From NCBI GenBank assembly GCA_964562175.1, contig CAZLRV010000009.1:27306-91305 (forward strand): a DNA stretch of 64,000 nucleotides, given 5' to 3'. Position 1 is the first letter of the stretch; each line of letters begins with the position of its first letter. The position numbers were made by a program, and so were the translations under genes. This DNA comes from CAZCJU01 sp964562175. Its GTDB lineage: Bacteria > Bacillota > Clostridia > Oscillospirales > CAG-272. The notes under the pieces are model-generated. The model saw only the letters and a list, made by a program, of their open reading frames with translations. It had not been told where the DNA came from and searched no databases. Below are positions 34,454 to 43,352 of this stretch, piece after piece.

Positions 34454-35308
34454 CTAAGGCTTCATCTCGGGGGCGGAATCATGAAAATTCTCACGTAGCA
34501 GCTCTATTTCCTTTTTATATCCGTCAATGTCGTTAGGCGTTTCAAGTATAAACGGCAGTTGGCGAAGTGTAGGGTGATTTATGACCCGTATCAGTGCGGA
34601 CAGACCTATTTTTCCCTCGCCTATTTTTTCATGTCTGTCCTTTCTTGAGCCTCTCTCGTTCATGCTGTCATTGAGGTGAACGGCACGGAGGCGACTCGCT
34701 CCGATTATTTTATCGAACTCTTCAAGCACACCGTCAAGTGAATCCGTTATATCGTAGCCGGCATCGAAAATATGGCAGGTATCTATACACACTCCCACAC
34801 GGCTCTTTAACTCCACACCGTCGATAATATTCTTGACCTGCTCAAATGTCCGTCCTATCTCACTGCCCTTGCCCGCCATACATTCTATCAAAACAGTTGT
34901 ATGTTCATCGGGCAAAAGCACCTCGTTAAGCGTTTTTATACACTGCTCCATACCCTTTTCATCTCCCGTTTTGACGTGGCTTCCGGGATGAAAATTATAC
35001 AATGCATCGGGTATATTTTCAAGAATTTTAAGATCGTCCGCAAATATCTGTCTTGCAAGCGATTGTATTCTTTCATCGCTCGATGCGGGATTGAGTGTAT
35101 ACGGGGCGTGCGCTACGACAGGCGCAAAGCCGTTTTCTTTCATAAGCTCAACGAGCTTTTTGCAATCCTCCGCATCAAATTCTTTCGCCTTGAAGCCTCT
35201 CGGATTGCGTGTGAAAAATTGAAACGTATTCGCTCCGAGCGATACGGCTTGCAGTCCCATTTTGTAATATCCGTCGCCGCATGACAGATGACAACCGATA
35301 TTAAGCAT
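34454..35308 (-). CDS. nfo: Endonuclease IV (deoxyribonuclease IV)
   Basis: 284 residues, the usual size. This zinc TIM-barrel enzyme cuts the backbone at abasic sites and removes blocked 3' ends in base-excision repair. Zinc ligands appear in VVAHAPYTLNP, YNFHPGSHV, IECMAGKGSEIG, CIDTCHIFDAG, AVHLNDS, RHEKIGEG and FILETPND. The frame extends upstream, but the ATG at 35308 overlaps the preceding stop as TAATG, has GAAAGGG in front and gives the family start MLNIGCHLSCGDGYY. It forms a two-gene unit with the WG-repeat protein. Confidence 0.94.
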   Translation of the reverse strand: MLNIGCHLSCGDGYYKMGLQAVSLGANTFQFFTRNPRGFKAKEFDAEDCKKLVELMKENGFAPVVAHAPYTLNPASSDERIQSLARQIFADDLKILENIPDALYNFHPGSHVKTGDEKGMEQCIKTLNEVLLPDEHTTVLIECMAGKGSEIGRTFEQVKNIIDGVELKSRVGVCIDTCHIFDAGYDITDSLDGVLEEFDKIIGASRLRAVHLNDSMNERGSRKDRHEKIGEGKIGLSALIRVINHPTLRQLPFILETPNDIDGYKKEIELLRENFHDSAPEMKP

Positions 35309-36456
35309 TATTTTAAGCCCTTTCCCAGCACTTCGTAGCCGCCCTGCTCGCTGTAGCATACCATTGTGCCGTTTACGCATTGCGATATCTCGGTATAAAT
35401 GCCGAACGGTATTACCACAGCTCCGTCAAGGTCGATAACGCATTTTGAACCGTCCTCCCGTCCCAGCACCGCAAGACCCTCGCTGTACGGTGTGGCATAG
35501 GTATATTCGCATTCGGCTACCCATGCGTTTTTCGTTGCGTAAAAGCCGTATTTGCCGTTTATCGTTATAAGCACCCTGCCTTGCGAATACGCTTTTACCG
35601 AGGATGACGGCGGTAAATACAGCTCATTGCCGTCGCTGTCTACTATGACCTCTATATCGGTCGATACCTTATCTCTCGTATTGTATTCTATATAGCGAAC
35701 CATGCACGCGCCGTCGGAGAAATACACCGCACCCGGCATATCCTTGACCTCGCTGACCTTGTATTTACGGAAGCTTGCCTTTTTCGATGTATCTATCTCG
35801 CCTCTGTTATAAAGAAAGCCGAGCTTTTCGTATTCACAGCCTGCAAAGCCGCCGTCCTTTATCGTGCAATAGTCCTCGCCTACTCGGAAAACGGGCGATC
35901 CGTCCTCGCTCAACTCGTATACAAAGACCGGTTCATCTCCGTCGTAGCCCGATATGACCTTTGTCATACCGGAGTATATATCAAGCTTGCCGTCTGTGCA
36001 AACGACGGTATAGCCCATATACTGCTCGACGCTTGCCCTGTCCTCGGTGACCTCTTCCGTGTCGAATATTCTAAGCACACCGTCAAGGCTCACCGTCTGC
36101 TTTATCGACGTTTTTTTATCCGCATATTTTTCCTTAGGCAGGCTCATATCGAGCTTGCCTATTACCATATCATCGGAATAATTCTCGCCGCTTATCTCTT
36201 TGTCAAGCGTGCCTATGACGAATTTATCTTCACTCGGCTCCTCGCCGCCGCTCGTTGTTTCATCCTCGCCGCTCACCTCCCCCGAGCTGTGCGGGGGAAG
36301 CGTTTGAGACGGCACCTTATGTTCTTCTTCTCTCTTGATAAACGAAAGGTCGTAGTACCCCTCGTTGTAAAGCACGAGAGCAAGCACACACAAACACATC
36401 AAAATGACGCTTACAGTCAATATTATAAGTCTTTTTATATTTTTTTGAGAAAACAT
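35308..36456 (-). CDS. Membrane-anchored WG-repeat-like surface protein
   Basis: 382 residues: a membrane helix near residues 9-29 (LIILTVSVILMCLCVLALVLY), an acidic Ser/Gly/Glu-rich linker (about 45-80), then beta-rich repeats. The clearest units are NGKYGFYATKNAWVAECEYTYATPYSEGLAVL and the following DGSKCVIDLDGAVVIPFGIYTEIS, which match the WG-repeat pattern (W/Y-G-F/V-I-D-x-x-G). WG proteins are thought to be beta-propeller-like binding modules outside the membrane; the ligand is unknown. It sits 14 bases after gyrA and is coupled to nfo by TAATG, so it may be read from the gyrase transcript. Confidence 0.7.
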   Translation of the reverse strand: MFSQKNIKRLIILTVSVILMCLCVLALVLYNEGYYDLSFIKREEEHKVPSQTLPPHSSGEVSGEDETTSGGEEPSEDKFVIGTLDKEISGENYSDDMVIGKLDMSLPKEKYADKKTSIKQTVSLDGVLRIFDTEEVTEDRASVEQYMGYTVVCTDGKLDIYSGMTKVISGYDGDEPVFVYELSEDGSPVFRVGEDYCTIKDGGFAGCEYEKLGFLYNRGEIDTSKKASFRKYKVSEVKDMPGAVYFSDGACMVRYIEYNTRDKVSTDIEVIVDSDGNELYLPPSSSVKAYSQGRVLITINGKYGFYATKNAWVAECEYTYATPYSEGLAVLGREDGSKCVIDLDGAVVIPFGIYTEISQCVNGTMVCYSEQGGYEVLGKGLK

Positions 36457-36470
36457 ATTATTTTATATTT

Positions 36471-39053
36471 TTACTCGTTTATCTCGGTATCCTCTATTTC
36501 CTCTTCCGCATTAACGGTAAAGCCCGTGTCTATTTCCTCGTCCTCTACACCGCCTATACGGTCTACTATGTCGTCCTCCTCAACAGGCTCAACGTCGTTA
36601 AGCTCCTCGGCACCGGAATGAGAGAAGTTCGTTACGAAATCGCCCTCACGCTTAAATCTCATCACCGTAACGCCCGATGCGCTCGTTCCCTGAACGCTTA
36701 TGCTGTCTACCGCCGTTCTTATCATCATTCCGCTTGCGGTGGTTATGATTATCTCCTCATCGTCCTTTACCGAGGATATTGCACACAGCTTGCCCGTTTT
36801 ATCGGTAAGACCGTAGCAACGAACGCCGTAGCCGCCTCTGCCGTGAACATTGAATTTATCAAATTCCGTTCTCTTGCCCTTGCCAAGCTCCGTTATGAGA
36901 AGCAGCTTTTTGCCCTCCTCACATACAGCCGTGCCGATAACGAAATCATCGGGTGCTTTGAATTTGACCGCACGCACGCCTCTTGCCGCTCTGCCCATGC
37001 TTCTTACGTTCTTTTCGTTGAAGCACATCGCATATCCGTCATGAGTTGCGACAATTACATCGTCCTCACCGTTTGTACGTCTTACGGCAAGAAGCTCGTC
37101 GCCGTCATCGAGCGATATCGCTATCTTACCCGTTTTTCTGAAATTCTTGAATTCGTCAAGCGGCGTTTTCTTTACGATACCGCGAAGCGTTACCATAAGC
37201 AAATAGCAATCTGAGCTGAAGGAAGATGCGGATATTACCGCCGTTACCTTCTCACCCTCCTCAAGGCTGAGCAGATTTACTATATTGCCGCCCTTTGAGG
37301 CTTTTGAATTAGGCTCCGGTATCTCATATGCCTTTTTGATATAGACCTTGCCTTTATTGGTGAACATCATAAGATATGAGTGCGACGGCGTTATTATGAT
37401 ATTTTCTATAAAGTCCTCATCCTTGGTGCCCGCAACCACACCGCCCTTGCCGCCTCTGTTATGCGCCTCGTAAAGGTCAAGTCTGGAACGCTTGAAATAG
37501 CCCGCATGGGATATCGTTATAACGCAGGTGTGTCTGTCTATAAGGTCCTCAAGCACTATTTCGTCCTCTGCCTCCGTTATTCTCGTCCGTCTCTCGTCGG
37601 CGTATTTGTTTTTTATCTTTATAAGCTCGTCCTTGATTATCTCAAGCACCTTGTTATCGTCCGCAAGTATGCCCTCAAGCTCCTCTATAAGCTTTATCAG
37701 CTGCTCAAGCTCCTGCACTATCTTTTCCGTTTCAAGATTTGACAGCTTACCCAGCTGCATTTCCACTATTGCCGTGGCTTGTATGTCATCAAGCTCAAAG
37801 CGTTCGCAAAGTCTTTCTTTCGCATCGGGTACCGAGCCGGACGCTTTTATTATCTCTATTACCTCGTCTATGTTCGCTATGGCTATCTTCAAGCCCTCAA
37901 GTATATGCGCTCTCTTTTTCGCTTTATCAAGGTCGAATTTTATTCTGCGTCTTACTACCTCGTCACGATGCTCAATATAGTATTTAAGCACCTGAACAAG
38001 ACCGAGCGTTTTCGGCTCGCCCTTTACGAGTGCAAGCATATTTATGGCGCAGGTATCCTGCAGCTGAGTGTATTTATAAAGCTGATTGAGTATTATTTGA
38101 CCGTTGCAGTCTCTGCGATACTCAACGACTATTTTCATACCGTGCCGTCCGCTCTCATCTCGCAGTGCCGTTATTCCGTCTATCTTCTTTGCCTTTACAA
38201 GCTCCGCCATGGCTGCCACAAGCATTGATTTGTTTACCTGATACGGTATCTCGTATATCTCTATTCTGTGCTTGTCCTCGAATATCTCCGCCTTTGCTCT
38301 TACGGATATTCTGCCCTTGCCCGTTTCATACGCCGCTCTTATGCCCTGCGTGCCATATATATAACCGTAGGTCGGAAAATCCGGTCCTTTTATAAACTGC
38401 ATAAGCTCCGCTACCGTAGCCTCGGGGTGGTCTATCAAATATACCGTGCCGTCTATTACCTCGCCGAGATTATGCGGAGGCACGTTCGTAGCCATTCCGA
38501 CGGCTATACCGACAGAGCCGTTTACGAGAAAGTTCGGAAAGCCCGAGGGCAATACCTGCGGCTCACGGCGTGTATTGTCGAAGTTTGGGTCGTAATCAAC
38601 GACTTCTTTTTCTATATCGTCAAGCATCTCGTCCGCAAGGCGTGCCATTCTCGCCTCGGTATAACGGTATGCCGCCGCTCCGTCTCCGTCCACGTTACCG
38701 AAGTTTCCGTGTCCCTCGATAAGCGGATAACGAAGTGAAAAGGGCTGTGCCAGACGTACCATCGCATCGTATACGGCACTGTCACCGTGCGGATGATATC
38801 TACCAAGCACGTTACCTACCGTCGTTGCCGACTTTCTGAAGGGATTGTCGTGTGTCAGCCTGTCCTCGTACATTGCATAAAGTATTCTTCTGTGTACCGG
38901 CTTCAAGCCGTCACGTACATCGGGCAACGCACGTGAAACTATTACCGACATAGAATACTCCAAGAACGATTTTTTGACCTCACGCTCTATTTGTATATCG
39001 ACGATTTTTTGGTCTTTATACTCTATATCACTGTTTTTCGTGTTTTTTTCCAT
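36471..39053 (-). CDS. gyrA: DNA gyrase subunit A
   Basis: 860 residues. GyrA cuts and rejoins DNA in the supercoiling reaction. Visible are SMSVIVSRALPDVRDGLKPVHRRILYAM, the quinolone-resistance region HPHGDSAVYDAMVRLAQPFS (Ser and Asp at the two main resistance positions, the sensitive state), the catalytic Tyr in AAAYRYTEARM, and the GyrA box NRGGKGG (in EAHNRGGKGGVV), which distinguishes it from ParC. The C-terminal beta-pinwheel follows and the tail is acidic. GTGAGGA lies 11 bases from the ATG, somewhat far. Between gyrB and gyrA lies a kinase-like gene. Confidence 0.98.
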   Translation of the reverse strand: MEKNTKNSDIEYKDQKIVDIQIEREVKKSFLEYSMSVIVSRALPDVRDGLKPVHRRILYAMYEDRLTHDNPFRKSATTVGNVLGRYHPHGDSAVYDAMVRLAQPFSLRYPLIEGHGNFGNVDGDGAAAYRYTEARMARLADEMLDDIEKEVVDYDPNFDNTRREPQVLPSGFPNFLVNGSVGIAVGMATNVPPHNLGEVIDGTVYLIDHPEATVAELMQFIKGPDFPTYGYIYGTQGIRAAYETGKGRISVRAKAEIFEDKHRIEIYEIPYQVNKSMLVAAMAELVKAKKIDGITALRDESGRHGMKIVVEYRRDCNGQIILNQLYKYTQLQDTCAINMLALVKGEPKTLGLVQVLKYYIEHRDEVVRRRIKFDLDKAKKRAHILEGLKIAIANIDEVIEIIKASGSVPDAKERLCERFELDDIQATAIVEMQLGKLSNLETEKIVQELEQLIKLIEELEGILADDNKVLEIIKDELIKIKNKYADERRTRITEAEDEIVLEDLIDRHTCVITISHAGYFKRSRLDLYEAHNRGGKGGVVAGTKDEDFIENIIITPSHSYLMMFTNKGKVYIKKAYEIPEPNSKASKGGNIVNLLSLEEGEKVTAVISASSFSSDCYLLMVTLRGIVKKTPLDEFKNFRKTGKIAISLDDGDELLAVRRTNGEDDVIVATHDGYAMCFNEKNVRSMGRAARGVRAVKFKAPDDFVIGTAVCEEGKKLLLITELGKGKRTEFDKFNVHGRGGYGVRCYGLTDKTGKLCAISSVKDDEEIIITTASGMMIRTAVDSISVQGTSASGVTVMRFKREGDFVTNFSHSGAEELNDVEPVEEDDIVDRIGGVEDEEIDTGFTVNAEEEIEDTEINE

Positions 39054-39074
39054 TTAAAATAAAATCCTCACCGA

Positions 39075-40049
39075 TCAATATGTTTTGATAATCGTTTTGT
39101 TAAACGCTTCTTCTCTCAAGCTCTTGTCGATCGTCATATCGGGCTTTTTCAGCTTTTCCGTACATCTTGCGTATGAAAACGCTATGCGCATTGCCACACT
39201 CTCGTTTGAAGTATACTCAAGCCCCCACAAAAACGCCGAGAGCAATGCCGCACCTCGCCGTGCGGGATCGAAATATACCGTTTCCTCTCCTGTCGCCTTG
39301 CCCGTTTCATTGTCCGAGGCGTGTATCATACCGCACTGCCCGTAATATAAAGCCTCATCTCCCGCATCGCAAAGCACCGCACAGCCCGTTTCCATATAAA
39401 GCCGACGTGTAAGCACCATCGTTTCCGCAAGCGTTTGCGGATAGGTAAAGAAATTGTCGTTTAATATATCCTTGTTTATATAAAGAAGCTCCGGCTTTTC
39501 TTTTACCGCAAGCCTGAACGGAGCGCCGCCGAAGTCGGTTACCGTTTTACAACCGTACTCCTTCAGCTTTTTTATTATAAGCGCATATTTGTCGCCGAAA
39601 AAGCAGTCGGGTATATTGCCCGATATTATAAAATACTTATACTCGGCGGCATATTTTTCAAGCAGGCTCATGAGCTTTTGATTTTCATCGACCTTCGCAT
39701 AATGACAGCGCGGTCTGAAATACGTCGTTTCCCCGCACCTGCAAACGTAAGCGCCGCCGACACTCTCACACTCCGTATCGACCATACCCAAGCCCACACC
39801 GTTTTTCATAAGCTCACTTTTTAAGTGCTGACCCAAAAAGCCGCCGCAAAAGCCGAAAAACGAGGTGTTCACACCGAGCGACTCAAGCTCAAGTGCGATG
39901 CTTGCCGCCTTTGCCGGACGGCAATAGGCGTGCGATATATGATTTGTTTCCCCTGCCAAGGGTTCTTTTTCCGTAACATATACATTGTCGAAGGTATCCG
40001 AAAGACTTAAAACGGCATACTTGCCGAAATGCGAATATTTCTCACTCAT
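39075..40049 (-). CDS. PfkB-like protein lacking the catalytic Asp, inserted between gyrB and gyrA
   Basis: 324 residues, matching the ribokinase/1-phosphofructokinase fold in order: PAKAASIALELESLGVNTSF with FGFCGGFLGQHLKSELMKNG (where active enzymes read GGKGxNVA), FIISGNIPDCF (like SGSLP), LLYINKDI (like KPN), and near the end FDPARRGAALLSAFLWGLE, where active enzymes have GAGDSMVAGF. The catalytic Asp position is Ala and the anion-hole glycines are partly lost, so kinase activity is doubtful. The ATG overlaps the gyrB stop as ATGA with no ribosome binding site of its own, so translation depends on gyrB. gyrA starts 21 bases later. Its role in this operon is unknown. Confidence 0.75.
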   Translation of the reverse strand: MSEKYSHFGKYAVLSLSDTFDNVYVTEKEPLAGETNHISHAYCRPAKAASIALELESLGVNTSFFGFCGGFLGQHLKSELMKNGVGLGMVDTECESVGGAYVCRCGETTYFRPRCHYAKVDENQKLMSLLEKYAAEYKYFIISGNIPDCFFGDKYALIIKKLKEYGCKTVTDFGGAPFRLAVKEKPELLYINKDILNDNFFTYPQTLAETMVLTRRLYMETGCAVLCDAGDEALYYGQCGMIHASDNETGKATGEETVYFDPARRGAALLSAFLWGLEYTSNESVAMRIAFSYARCTEKLKKPDMTIDKSLREEAFNKTIIKTY

Positions 40050-42001
40050 ACATCAAGGTTTGAAACGTATTTTGCGTTTCTTTCTATAAACTCACGTCTC
40101 GGCTCGACCTTATCTCCCATAAGCACGGAGAATATCTCATCGCACCTCAACGCATCTTCTATCGTTACTCGCAGAAGCGTTCGCTTTTCCGGGTCCATGG
40201 TAGTATCCCAAAGCTGTTCCTTATCCATTTCTCCAAGACCCTTGTATCTCTCCGCACGAACGTTACCGCCGAGCATCTCACATATTTCTTCTTTTTCTTT
40301 TTCCGAAAAGGCATACTTTTCCGTCTTGCCCTTAACTATCTTATAAAGCGGAGGCATTGCAGAATATACATGACCGTCCTCTATAAGCTGACGCATATGT
40401 CTGAAAAAGAACGTAAGCAGCAATATTCTTATATGCGAGCCGTCAACGTCGGCATCCGCCATAATTACTATCTTGCCGTACCTCAGCCTGCTTATGTCGA
40501 AATCATTTCCTATACCGCAACCGAGTGCCTGAATTATCGGAAGCGTTGAGGGATTGGTATATATTTTATCCATTCGGCTCTTTTCCACATTGAGTATCTT
40601 ACCTCTGAGCGGCAAAATAGCCTGAAAACGGCTGTCTCGACAATCCTTCGCCGTACCGCCTGCACTGTCTCCCTCGACAAGATAAAGCTCCGTTAAATCC
40701 ATACGCTTTTCGTGACAATCGGCAAGCTTGCCCGGCAGTGAAAAGCCCTCCAAGGCTCCCTTCCTGTTTCTGAGTGCCTCTCTTGCACGGCGTGCCGCCT
40801 CTCTCTCGTTTGCCGCCGCCATTGATTTTTCGATTATCGCCTTGCCCGATGCGGGATTTTCCTCAAGATATTCCTCAAGCTTTGCCGAAACTATCGAATC
40901 GACAAAGGTCCTTACCTCACTGTTTCCGAGCTTCGCCTTTGTTTGGCTCTCAAACTGCGCATCCGGCAGCTTTACCGAGATTATTGCACACAGACCCTCA
41001 CGCACGTCGTCACCCGTCAGATTTTTATCCTCCGGCTTCATTGCCTTTATCTTTCTCGCATAGTCGTTCAAGACCTTAGTCAATGCGGACTTAAAGCCCG
41101 TTTCATGCGTTCCGCCGTCTATCGTCGCCATGTTATTTGCAAATGTAACGATGGTATCGGAATAAGTATCGTTATATTGCAGAGCCACCTCGGCGGTCAT
41201 ATCGCCTTTTTTCTCTTTAATATAAATTACCTCGGGGTGTATTACGTTCCAGCCGCGTAAAGTGTTTTGATATTCCACAAAGCTCTTTATACCGCCCTCG
41301 TAGTGAAGTGTGTCGCTTACAGGCTCCTCACCTCTCAGATCCGTCAGTATTATCTTTATTCCCGCATTCAAAAACGCCTGCTCTCTCATTCTGTTAAGCA
41401 CCGTTTCGTATTCAAATACGGTCTCCTCAAATATTGTCGGGTCGGGCTTAAAGCGCACGTACAGACCATGCTCATCGCCACAGCTGCCGCATTCGGCGAA
41501 ATCACGGGCTACATTGCCCTTTTCGAACCTCTCGGTATACTTTATACCGCCGTGACGGTTCTCGACCTCTACCCACTCCGAAAGGGCGTTTACGACGCTT
41601 GCGCCGACACCGTGAAGACCTCCCGATATCTTATATCCGCCTCCGCCGAACTTTCCTCCGGCGTGAAGCACGGTAAATACGACCTCAAGCGACGGTCTGC
41701 CGGTCTTTTCGTTTATACCCGACGGTATGCCGCGTCCGTTATCACGCACCGAGCATGAATTATCGGGGTGGAGCGTTACCTCTATCGTATCGCACCAGCC
41801 CGCCATTGCTTCATCTATCGAGTTGTCAACTATTTCGTTTATCAAATGGTGCAGACCTCTTACCGATGTCGTACCGATATACATTCCCGGACGTTTTCTT
41901 ACCGCCTCAAGACCCTCAAGCACTTGAATTTGCTCGTCGTTGTAATTTTCTTCGGCTATCTGCTCCGCAGTTTTCAAATTTTCATCCATTTTATCGACCA
42001 T
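40046..42001 (-). CDS. gyrB: DNA gyrase subunit B
   Basis: 651 residues. GyrB supplies the ATPase that powers supercoiling. The GHKL ATP site shows NEIVDNSIDEAMAGWCDTI, VRDNGRGIPSG and GLHGVGASVVNALSEW. The TOPRIM domain has LVEGDSAGGTAKDCRD (magnesium Glu; Thr replaces the more usual Ser) and IMADADVDGSHIRILLLTFF. The C-terminus KGLGEMDKEQLWDTTMDPE is typical. The ATG at 42001 lies five bases after remB; no strong ribosome binding site precedes it or the next ATG (41989), so coupling with remB is likely. Confidence 0.98.
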   Translation of the reverse strand: MVDKMDENLKTAEQIAEENYNDEQIQVLEGLEAVRKRPGMYIGTTSVRGLHHLINEIVDNSIDEAMAGWCDTIEVTLHPDNSCSVRDNGRGIPSGINEKTGRPSLEVVFTVLHAGGKFGGGGYKISGGLHGVGASVVNALSEWVEVENRHGGIKYTERFEKGNVARDFAECGSCGDEHGLYVRFKPDPTIFEETVFEYETVLNRMREQAFLNAGIKIILTDLRGEEPVSDTLHYEGGIKSFVEYQNTLRGWNVIHPEVIYIKEKKGDMTAEVALQYNDTYSDTIVTFANNMATIDGGTHETGFKSALTKVLNDYARKIKAMKPEDKNLTGDDVREGLCAIISVKLPDAQFESQTKAKLGNSEVRTFVDSIVSAKLEEYLEENPASGKAIIEKSMAAANEREAARRAREALRNRKGALEGFSLPGKLADCHEKRMDLTELYLVEGDSAGGTAKDCRDSRFQAILPLRGKILNVEKSRMDKIYTNPSTLPIIQALGCGIGNDFDISRLRYGKIVIMADADVDGSHIRILLLTFFFRHMRQLIEDGHVYSAMPPLYKIVKGKTEKYAFSEKEKEEICEMLGGNVRAERYKGLGEMDKEQLWDTTMDPEKRTLLRVTIEDALRCDEIFSVLMGDKVEPRREFIERNAKYVSNLDV

Positions 42002-42006
42002 TCCAA

Positions 42007-42264
42007 TTATATTATACTTTCATTAAGTCTTTTTTTGAGTATCTTCGGCGAAAACGGTGACATATATATCACGTTCTCACCGCCGCGACAGGCAAGCACA
42101 TATGACTTCGGCAGCTTGTCGCATACGCTTATCAATCTGCCCTCACCCTGAGCCTGCTTCAGTGTCGCCCTGCTTACCTCCGATACGGTTGAGGTATCGG
42201 AGTCGAATATACCGAGTATATCCGCAGAATTTATTAAAGTGTCCTGCCCGATATATAAATACAA
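42007..42264 (-). CDS. remB: RemB/YaaB-like DUF370 family protein
   Basis: 85 residues. It begins MYLYIGQDTLINSADILGIFD, the characteristic opening of the DUF370/RemB family found between recF and gyrB in Firmicutes. RemA and RemB of Bacillus regulate extracellular matrix genes and osmoprotection; RemA forms DNA-binding rings. The first codon is TTG (42264), with AAAGGCGGG six bases ahead. Both the position and the sequence support the call; the DNA targets here are unknown. Confidence 0.88.
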   Translation of the reverse strand: MYLYIGQDTLINSADILGIFDSDTSTVSEVSRATLKQAQGEGRLISVCDKLPKSYVLACRGGENVIYMSPFSPKILKKRLNESII

Positions 42265-42277
42265 TTTTTTCCCGCCT

Positions 42278-43351
42278 TTATATTATTTTGCCGCCGTCTA
42301 TGTGTATAAGCCTCGCATCCGTATCCTGCGGCATATCACAGCAGGTTATTATCACCTGCATGCCGTCAAGCTCACCGAGCAAAAACCGCCGTCTTTCCTC
42401 GTCAAGCTCGCCGAATACATCATCAAGAAGATACACCGGCTCCTCGCCTCCGTCCGTCCTCGATATCTCGCCCTCAGCCAATTTAAGCGAAAGTGCGAGA
42501 CTTCTCATCTGCCCCTGTGAGCAATAAAGACGCGCATTTTTGCCGTTAAGCTCTATATTTATATCGTCCCTCTGAATACCGTACAAGGTCGTTTTATAAA
42601 TTGCTTCACGTTGAATATTTTCGGTAAAAAGCTTAAAATAGGCTTTTTTTATATCGTCCGCAGTATCTCCCTGTGCGTCGCATTCATAGCCGAGCCGTAC
42701 ATTTTCACGTCCCCTGCTCATGAGAGAAAAATATTTTTCCACACATATTCCGACACGCTTCAAATATTCGGCACGCAAAACGCTTATTTCACCGCATAGC
42801 CCGCTCATCTGCTCGGCGTAAGCCTCCGCAAGACCGCCGTTTATGCTATCCTGCTTCAAAAGTGCGTTTCTTTGCGACAGAAGCATATTGTAGCTCTTTA
42901 ATGCTCTGACATATTTGCGGTCAAGCTGTGATATTGCAACGTCGAGAAACAAACGCCGCTCCGACGGTGATGACTTTATAAGCGAAAGCGAATCCGGTGA
43001 AAAAAGCACCGCTCTGAAATTGCCTATAAACTCCGACGTTTTTTTGATATGCACGCCGTTATGAGTAAGCTTTCTGCCCTCGCCCTTTACCGTGCGGCAG
43101 GTCATTTTGTTTTTTCGTCTTATATCCTCGTAGCTTATTTGACAAAAGCAAGCTTCCTTGTCAAAGGCTATCGTCTGCTCCTCTTTTTTCGCCCGAAAGC
43201 TCCTGCCTCGCGCAAAAAGATATATACCTTCTATTATATTTGTCTTTCCTTGAGCGTTTTTTCCGTATATGATATTAACTCCGTCGTCAAATGACACGCT
43301 TTCGTTTTCGATGTTGCGATAATTTTCAAGCAGTATATCGCACAGCTTCAT
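42278..43351 (-). CDS. recF: DNA replication and repair protein RecF
   Basis: 357 residues, the usual length. RecF is an SMC-like ABC ATPase that loads RecA at single-strand gaps. Walker A: IIYGKNAQGKTNIIEGIYLFA (about residues 28-48). Signature and Walker B: CSQGQMRSLALSLKLAE and PVYLLDDVFGELDEERR, then D-loop and His switch QVIITCCD. It starts one base after the dnaN stop, within the conserved dnaN-recF-remB-gyrB order. The yaaA/S4-domain gene, often between dnaN and recF, is absent. Confidence 0.96.
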   Translation of the reverse strand: MKLCDILLENYRNIENESVSFDDGVNIIYGKNAQGKTNIIEGIYLFARGRSFRAKKEEQTIAFDKEACFCQISYEDIRRKNKMTCRTVKGEGRKLTHNGVHIKKTSEFIGNFRAVLFSPDSLSLIKSSPSERRLFLDVAISQLDRKYVRALKSYNMLLSQRNALLKQDSINGGLAEAYAEQMSGLCGEISVLRAEYLKRVGICVEKYFSLMSRGRENVRLGYECDAQGDTADDIKKAYFKLFTENIQREAIYKTTLYGIQRDDINIELNGKNARLYCSQGQMRSLALSLKLAEGEISRTDGGEEPVYLLDDVFGELDEERRRFLLGELDGMQVIITCCDMPQDTDARLIHIDGGKII

Positions 43352-43352
43352 T

